Shown here in pieces: positions 24,602-29,676 of a stretch of DNA of 29,676 nucleotides (within the stretch, counting starts at the first letter, position 1; each line of letters starts with the position of its first letter). A program made the position numbers and the translations under genes. The notes under the pieces are model-generated. The model was not told the origin of the DNA and did no database searches. It saw nothing but the letters and a program-made list of their open reading frames with translations. The stretch covers positions 1 to 29,676 of the IMG/VR virus record IMGVR_UViG_3300032334_000627, one strand, 5' to 3'. This DNA is from a virus.

Positions 24602-25444
24602 TCAGGAGGCGTTGGCGAAAAAACTAGCTGAATCCAAACTGAACTTTTGTTCGTACCTGTGATGGCAATCGGGACATTCAACGTTGGCTGGTTTAAACTC
24701 GTCAGCTCCGCGTAGTTCGATGGCTTTGTCTCTGATCTGGGCGTACAGTTGGCGATCACAGTTGCGTAAGAAATCTCCAATGTGTTCAGGTTCACTGACG
24801 AATGCTGCGGGAGTCTTGATACCACCGATGCTGTTCATGATAGCTTTGACAGTGATCAAAGTGATCTCTTGGATAGCAGCATTAAGCATCTTGTTTTTTT
24901 CTTCCTCGCTCATTTCTGCCGCGGGCAGTTGTTGCAAGATGCGTTGCTGTTCAAACTGTAGCAAGTTGATATCAGTTTGATGTTGATAGTTCATAGGACG
25001 AAAGAAGATCTCTAGATCACCATGTTTGACAGTGCTACTGAAATCCGGACTAGCTAGTTGACTCATCACATCCTGGAGATCCAGTTCAAAGTCATTCTCT
25101 GCAGAGCATTCTGGGCAAGTGCTGTTGAGCTCCATTTTTTTGCCATAGCTGGCAATACGTATAGCAGTGAGCACAGTGTTAAGGTCAATCTGGGGCATGA
25201 CCCAAGCGTTCTTGATGCTGGGTATGCAGCTCTGGATCACGTTCACTGTGGCCGCGCCGTTGAACAGTGCGTCAGGTGTGCGATAAGTGATTTCGTCAAT
25301 AGCTGTCATGGGCAGCACAGGGATTTCTTTGTTTGGTGGTATTTCTAAGCTGCCGTCGGGCCAAAACTGTCCATCGCTGGGTAAGCGTATGTAGATAGCT
25401 GGTTGACGGAAAAAAGCGCGGAGTGGGTTAGCGGATTGGGTCAT
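24602..25444 (-). CDS. 26: Baseplate hub protein gp26-like (T4_baseplate family)
   Basis: This 280-aa protein fits the T4 gp26/T4_baseplate family seen in marine phages. It begins with a loop-and-strand region (IYIRLPSDGQFWPDGSLEIP) and DEITYRTPDALFNGAA. It also carries two CxxC pairs, CPEC at 110-113 and CPDC at 257-260, likely the two halves of one zinc ribbon. T4 gp26 is 208 aa and belongs to the central hub. The gene leads a leftward operon from the divergent palindrome. AGGTG (25453-25449 on the minus strand) precedes the ATG by 4 nt, and a TATAAGTA box lies upstream. Confidence 0.78.
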   Translation of the reverse strand: MTQSANPLRAFFRQPAIYIRLPSDGQFWPDGSLEIPPNKEIPVLPMTAIDEITYRTPDALFNGAATVNVIQSCIPSIKNAWVMPQIDLNTVLTAIRIASYGKKMELNSTCPECSAENDFELDLQDVMSQLASPDFSSTVKHGDLEIFFRPMNYQHQTDINLLQFEQQRILQQLPAAEMSEEEKNKMLNAAIQEITLITVKAIMNSIGGIKTPAAFVSEPEHIGDFLRNCDRQLYAQIRDKAIELRGADEFKPANVECPDCHHRYEQKFSLDSASFFANAS

Positions 25445-25452
25445 TGGTCACC

Positions 25453-25460
25453 TATAAATA
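25453..25460 (+). promoter_or_regulatory. Late promoter TATAAATA for the tape-measure gene
   Basis: This is an exact match to the T4 late -10 element. Transcription would start near 25467 and leave a leader of about 19 nt, with AGGTG (25474-25478) 7 nt before the ATG at 25486. It also shows that the in-frame start at 25444 is too far upstream. Confidence 0.8.
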
Positions 25461-25466
25461 TACTTC

Positions 25467-25474
25467 TACTTATA
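25467..25474 (-). promoter_or_regulatory. Late promoter TATAAGTA for the gp26 operon
   Basis: The minus strand reads TATAAGTA, one base from TATAAATA and the mirror of the plus-strand promoter. The expected start near 25460 leaves about 16 nt of leader before the gp26 ATG. Confidence 0.6.
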
Positions 25475-25485
25475 GGTGTCAACAC

Positions 25486-28233
25486 ATGGCCACAGCAGAA
25501 GATAATGCCCAGATAATCCAACAAGCTGCATACGAGTTGCAGATGTTTGGCAAATTAAGCGCAGAAACAGCTAACAAGCTGGCTGACGCTAAAACGGGCA
25601 TCACCAATTTCAACACGAAGATGAACACCGCTACGTCGGCTATGGGCAGTTTAGCCGATGCGTTTGTGAGTTACAACAAAGTTCTCTATGAAGGCGGAAG
25701 CGCCAACAAAGCCAATGCTGCTGCTCTTGGAGAGTTAGGAAAATCAGCCAAATATGCTGGTGCATTCCTAGCATTATTAGTTCCAGGTGGCCCTCTGGTC
25801 AAAGGACTTATCGCTGGAATAGGATTGTTAGCTGGTAAGTTTTTGGAAGCCGGTAAGATCGTTGCTGAACAAACAGATGAGATATACAAAGGATTCCAAG
25901 GTCTTGCACAAGCTGGTGCTGCCGGTAAAGGTGGTATGCAAGATGTGTTTAATAGCCTGCAAAAAGTAGGATTAGGCACTGAAAAGTTTGGTGAGTATCT
26001 AAAACTAGTAAACGAAAACTCTAAAGATCTGGCTACATTCAGTGGTACTGTGCTTCAAGGACGTAAGACCTTTGAAGATACCATGGAATCGTTGTCCGAC
26101 GGACAACGTGTCCAGATGGAGCAGCTTGGATTAGATAGGACTGCACAAGCCGAAGCTACCATGGCTTACATCAAACAGCAACGCATGCTGACTATGGGAA
26201 CCAAGAGTCAGATGGACACCAGCAGCACTGCGGTCATGCGCTACATCAAAGAAACAGACGAACTCACTCGCATTACTGGATTAAACAGAAAAGAACAAGA
26301 AAAAGTCATAGAGGAAAGCCTGCGTAACGAGGCCTTCAATGCAACACTGCAAGAGATACGTGAGACCCAAGGAGACGCAGCAGCCAAACAAGTACAAAAT
26401 GCAGCAGCTATGGCTGCCAAAGCTGGTCCAGAAACTCTAAAACAGTTTCAAGATAGCCTTTCGGGATTTGCAGGAGCTAGTGATGCTGCAACAGCGTCAA
26501 CTTTAGCGTCCAATGGTAAAAACTTAGAAGTAGCGGCAATGTTCCGCAGCGGCCAAATTAAGACCACAGAACAAACCGCAGCAGCCATGCAAGGACTGTT
26601 TAATGCCTTAGGTGAGAATGCCAAGCAGTTTAGAGGCCAGGCACAGATGATGAACTACGCTGCCAGCGGAATGGGAAACTATTACGAACGAGTAAAAGCT
26701 GGCCAGATTTCCATGGATGATTTAGTTGCTGCTACGAAAGCAGCTGAAAAAGAACAAAAAGATCAGCTGGCAGATAAAACCACCGAAGACATGGCCAAAC
26801 TTGAAAACGAAGCCCGTAATCAGGCGCTTAGATTACAGAAGCTGACAAACCAAGGCATGGAGACTTACATTAGCAGCGGTAAAGTGCTTTCGGACACCAA
26901 CGATTTATTGATAACAGGTTTTGAAAAACTCTACGTCATAGTCACAAACATAGTTAAAAAACTCTCTTGGTTCCTTACCAGCGAACCCAAGGTCACTGAA
27001 GTGGCTCCTGCACAGACAAACATGAATCAAAATCTAGAAGCTGCTGCAAACAAAGGTTACAGCAATCTCACAGCTGAAGAAGAACAAAAACTCAATGCAG
27101 AGATGACCCAGCGCAACAATGAAATGCAGCTCAAGAGATTTCAACGCATGTATAGGAAAAACCTAGAAGCTAGAGCAACCGGTTCAGAAGAACGCAAATA
27201 CGAAGATTTAGAAGCTCGTGCCGATGGTGGTCCAGTAGGCCGTGGTTCCCCTTACCTTGTAGGCGAAGAAGGTCCTGAAATATTTGTGCCTAGTATCGCA
27301 GGCGATATCGTGCCACTTGGTAAACTAACGGGTACCACAGGTGCTGCCTTACGACAAAGCGATCGCATTGAAAAAGCTGTGAAAGAGATCACACTTGACA
27401 CCATAGAGATTGAAAAAATCACAGACACGGATGCCAAACGTGCCAAAGACTACAGCAAGTTCTATCAAACCTACATAGAACTTAGGACCACCTACGAGAA
27501 AAAGCAGATGGAGCTGATCAACTACCAGATGAACGAAAGTTCTGGCGGTGGTGGTGGAGGTGCAGGAGCCGCAGGTGGCAGTGGATTGCAGTTACCTGCT
27601 GCTCGCAGCATAGCAGGAATGGGCGGTGGTCAAGGGCTGACCAAAATGGGTCAAGGCGATCTAGCACAGATGGGTCTCATGATCAGATCCGCCGATACCC
27701 AAGCCGAAGGAGCAGGTATCAGTCCTAGCTTGATTGAACTGGCCAAACAGATACAATCGGGTGTGCCAGGCTTTGCAGGATTCACAGCATTCAACGACAA
27801 GTTCCACAACGAAAAAGCACCTTCAAGTCAGCACACCAAAGGACTAGCCCTAGATTTTGCACTGGGCGAAAAACCCAGCATAGAAACCGGACGTGCTATC
27901 ACTCAGTGGTTGCGAGATTCTGGTGCCAGTTTAGCCATTGACGAATACAATAACCCCAGCGCCGGTGCCACAGGTGGACACATACATGCTCAGATTCCTG
28001 CGTTTGCCGAAGGTGGCCAGTTAGGGGCAGGCAGAGTTGGTATAGCAGGCGAAGCAGGTCCAGAACTCATAACTGGACCAGCCAGCATCACACCCATGAA
28101 CGACTTGACCAGAGCATTAGATAGCATGAGTGGCCTGCTGCAACAGAGTGTGATGAAGCTGGATGAGATCAGCCGCGCCACACAGCGCAATGGTGACATC
28201 AACGACAAGATGCTGTCTTATGCGCAGAACTAA
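25486..28233 (+). CDS. Tape-measure-like tail protein with M15-type peptidase domain
   Basis: The ATG at 25486 (915 aa, MATAEDNAQIIQQAAYELQM) is chosen because the upstream start at 25444 would precede the late promoter. The protein has a long helical N-terminus with a hydrophobic segment (residues 91-118, GAFLALLVPGGPLVKGLIAG) and Ala/Gln/Lys-rich coiled coils to about 560. Two tape-measure-type motifs follow, ADGGPVGRGSPYLVGEEGPE (579-598) and AEGGQLGAGRVGIAGEAGPE (841-860). Between them, after a Gly-rich linker, lies a probable peptidase M15 site: SQHTKGLALDF with His783 and Asp790, then HIH at 832-834. M15 enzymes are zinc peptidases that cut peptidoglycan stem peptides. The role is inferred as tail-length control plus wall opening during DNA entry. 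Confidence 0.75.
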   Translation: MATAEDNAQIIQQAAYELQMFGKLSAETANKLADAKTGITNFNTKMNTATSAMGSLADAFVSYNKVLYEGGSANKANAAALGELGKSAKYAGAFLALLVPGGPLVKGLIAGIGLLAGKFLEAGKIVAEQTDEIYKGFQGLAQAGAAGKGGMQDVFNSLQKVGLGTEKFGEYLKLVNENSKDLATFSGTVLQGRKTFEDTMESLSDGQRVQMEQLGLDRTAQAEATMAYIKQQRMLTMGTKSQMDTSSTAVMRYIKETDELTRITGLNRKEQEKVIEESLRNEAFNATLQEIRETQGDAAAKQVQNAAAMAAKAGPETLKQFQDSLSGFAGASDAATASTLASNGKNLEVAAMFRSGQIKTTEQTAAAMQGLFNALGENAKQFRGQAQMMNYAASGMGNYYERVKAGQISMDDLVAATKAAEKEQKDQLADKTTEDMAKLENEARNQALRLQKLTNQGMETYISSGKVLSDTNDLLITGFEKLYVIVTNIVKKLSWFLTSEPKVTEVAPAQTNMNQNLEAAANKGYSNLTAEEEQKLNAEMTQRNNEMQLKRFQRMYRKNLEARATGSEERKYEDLEARADGGPVGRGSPYLVGEEGPEIFVPSIAGDIVPLGKLTGTTGAALRQSDRIEKAVKEITLDTIEIEKITDTDAKRAKDYSKFYQTYIELRTTYEKKQMELINYQMNESSGGGGGGAGAAGGSGLQLPAARSIAGMGGGQGLTKMGQGDLAQMGLMIRSADTQAEGAGISPSLIELAKQIQSGVPGFAGFTAFNDKFHNEKAPSSQHTKGLALDFALGEKPSIETGRAITQWLRDSGASLAIDEYNNPSAGATGGHIHAQIPAFAEGGQLGAGRVGIAGEAGPELITGPASITPMNDLTRALDSMSGLLQQSVMKLDEISRATQRNGDINDKMLSYAQN

Positions 28234-28234
28234 C

Positions 28235-28242
28235 GGTAAATA
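28235..28242 (+). promoter_or_regulatory. Late-promoter-like box GGTAAATA before gp20
   Basis: It is part of ACGGTAAATAA (28233-28243), directly after the tape-measure stop and 7 nt before the gp20 ATG. No Shine-Dalgarno sequence lies between. A transcript from it would start next to the ATG. Confidence 0.5.
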
Positions 28243-28249
28243 AACAACT

Positions 28250-29676
28250 ATGGCAGATAACAAACCCGGCTGGCGCAAGTATTTCAAGATAGCAGATACA
28301 TCAGGTGTGATGAGCCCAATCTCTGGTACAAACCAGTTTGGCATGCCTGGTTACGGCAAGAACGATGGCACAGGCAGCAACACCAACGACTTTGTGTTTC
28401 GTAACTATGCCAGCAGATTACCTGAGGTTTATTCCGGCCATCCCAACCGTGTTGAGCGTTACAATCAGTACGAAAACATGGACATGGACTCAGAAATCAA
28501 TGCGTGTTTGGACATCATAGCAGAGTTCAGCACACAGCTAAACGAGCAAAACGGCACGCCATTTGACATCGATTATCAAGACAAACCCACAGACCACGAG
28601 ATTGAAATCATCCGCAAACAGATGAAGCAATGGGTCAAGCTCAACAAACTGGACCAGCGCATATTCAAACTGTTCCGCAACACCATCAAATACGGTGATC
28701 AAGTGTTTGTGCGTGATCCAGAAACATTTGAGATGTACTGGGTGGACATGAGCAAAGTGGCCCGTGTGATCGTCAACGAATCAGAAGGCAAGCGGCCCGA
28801 GCAGTATGTGATCCGCGACATCAATCCCAACTTCCAGAACATGACTGTGGCCGCCAAGACCACCACGGACTACATGACCAACCCTGTGACAGGCAGCATA
28901 TCAGGCAACGCCAACTACACCATGCCCAATGGTGGCATGGGTGGCGGTGTGGGCAACAGCCGCTTCATGACTGCTATGAATGAAGTTTGTTTAGATGCCA
29001 AACACGTGGTGCATATGAGCTTGAACGAAGGCCTAGATACGTTTTGGCCATTTGGCAAGAGCATATTAGAAAATATCTACATGGTGTTCAAGCAAAAGCA
29101 GTTGCTGGAAGATTCTATTCTGATCTATCGTGTGCAACGTGCTCCGGAGCGTAGAATCTTCAAGATTGACGTAGGTAACATGCCGTCACACTTGGCCATG
29201 CAGTTTGTGGAACGTGTGAAAAATGAGATGCATCAGCGCCGTATTCCCACTGTGACAGGTGGCGGAAACAACATGATGGATGCCAGTTACAACCCATTGA
29301 GTGTGGGCGAAGATTACTTCTTCCCTCAAGGACAAGACGGACGTGGTAGTTCAGTGGAAACCTTGCCTGGTGGCCAGAATCTAGGCGAGATTGACGATTT
29401 AAAATACTTCAACAACAAAATGGCCCGTGGTCTGCGTGTGCCCAGCAGCTATTTGCCCACAGGTCCAGATGATTCAGATCGTGCAATGACCGACGGCAAA
29501 GTGGGCACAGCACTGATACAAGAGTACAGATTCAATCAGTATTGCGAGCGTTTACAAGCCTTGATCGTGCAAAAATTAGATGACGAATTCAAGATGTTTT
29601 TGCGTTGGAGAGGGTTCAATATTGATGCTGGTCTGTTTCAGATCAAGTTTAATCCGCCACAAAACTTTGCAAGTTA
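28250..29676 (+). CDS. 20: Portal vertex protein gp20, 3' end beyond the window
   Basis: The frame is open from the ATG at 28250 to the right edge (475 codons). The sequence matches T4-type portal proteins: LPEVYSGHPNRVERYNQYEN, DMDSEINACLDIIAEFS, TFWPFGKSILENIYMVFKQK, LLEDSILIYRVQRAPERRIF, FVERVKNEMHQRR, VETLPGGQNLGEIDDLKYF and LRVPSSYLP. The portal ring occupies one capsid vertex, nucleates head assembly, docks the terminase and later joins the tail. T4 gp20 is 524 aa, so most of the protein is present here. It follows the tape-measure gene by 16 nt. The ATG has no Shine-Dalgarno, only the GGTAAATA box. Confidence 0.95.
   Translation, partial: MADNKPGWRKYFKIADTSGVMSPISGTNQFGMPGYGKNDGTGSNTNDFVFRNYASRLPEVYSGHPNRVERYNQYENMDMDSEINACLDIIAEFSTQLNEQNGTPFDIDYQDKPTDHEIEIIRKQMKQWVKLNKLDQRIFKLFRNTIKYGDQVFVRDPETFEMYWVDMSKVARVIVNESEGKRPEQYVIRDINPNFQNMTVAAKTTTDYMTNPVTGSISGNANYTMPNGGMGGGVGNSRFMTAMNEVCLDAKHVVHMSLNEGLDTFWPFGKSILENIYMVFKQKQLLEDSILIYRVQRAPERRIFKIDVGNMPSHLAMQFVERVKNEMHQRRIPTVTGGGNNMMDASYNPLSVGEDYFFPQGQDGRGSSVETLPGGQNLGEIDDLKYFNNKMARGLRVPSSYLPTGPDDSDRAMTDGKVGTALIQEYRFNQYCERLQALIVQKLDDEFKMFLRWRGFNIDAGLFQIKFNPPQNFAS

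Larger units (their letters stand above)
25449..25478. repeat. Palindrome carrying divergent late promoters and both ribosome binding sites
   Basis: Perfect 9-bp arms CACCTATAA (25449-25457) and TTATAGGTG (25470-25478) are separated by 12 bp. Each arm provides the TATAA part of one late promoter and, on the other strand, the TATAGGTG ribosome binding site of the opposite gene. It fills the 41-bp gap between gp26 and the tape-measure gene. Confidence 0.75.

Noticed and set aside
25444-25485. Upstream start (MVTYKYTSTYR...) for the tape-measure protein
   Set aside because: The start at 25444 precedes the TATAAATA promoter and lacks a ribosome binding site. The ATG at 25486 has AGGTG at proper spacing.

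Overview
The window is part of the genome of a T4-like tailed phage (myovirus type), probably an environmental, aquatic relative of the cyanophage/pelagiphage branch rather than a close relative of T4. The evidence is the set of T4 core genes in it: baseplate genes gp6, gp25, gp5, a gp53-like gene and gp26, the portal gp20, the recombination pair gp46/gp47, and the late sigma factor gp55. The very large structural protein at the left edge carries beta-sandwich modules typical of marine phages. No tRNA, IS element, CRISPR array or integrase was seen. The host cannot be told from the sequence.

Layout. (1) 1-16504, minus strand: a tightly packed virion module, transcribed leftward. In transcription order it holds a 748-aa structural protein, a gp53-like wedge protein, a 1036-aa hub candidate, the gp5-like spike, a 641-aa structural protein, gp25, gp6 and a giant structural protein that runs off the left edge. 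Genes overlap by TAATG or ATGA or lie a few bases apart, except for 57 bp before gp6. (2) 16549-23109, plus strand: regulation and recombination. gp55 sits behind a good sigma70-type promoter, then gp47, an SGNH-hydrolase-like gene, an HNH endonuclease, gp46, a GIY-YIG (SegE-like) endonuclease, about 420 bp without a convincing gene that looks like a structured RNA, and a methyltransferase-like gene. (3) 23106-25444, minus strand: gp26 with a 61-aa protein and three small conserved-looking proteins of uncertain function. (4) 25486-29676, plus strand: a tape-measure-like protein with an embedded M15-type peptidase domain, then portal gp20, which is cut by the window edge.

How it works together. 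gp55 would be made from a host-type promoter and would then direct RNA polymerase to late promoters of the TATAAATA type. Such boxes stand before gp6 and the tape-measure gene, a TATAAGTA variant stands before gp26, and a recurring 11-mer ACGGTAAATAA stands before gp20, the HNH gene and the 748-aa structural gene. Regions 3 and 4 diverge from one 30-bp palindrome that supplies both late promoters and both ribosome binding sites. Several other boxes are only 4-7 nt from a start codon that lacks a Shine-Dalgarno sequence, so near-leaderless late messages are possible.

The points most worth following up are the structured RNA at about 22104-22500, the palindromic divergent promoter, the M15 domain in the tape-measure protein combined with no visible lysozyme domain in gp5, and the accessory proteins co-transcribed with gp26. 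All calls come from reading the sequence. No database search or folding program was run.
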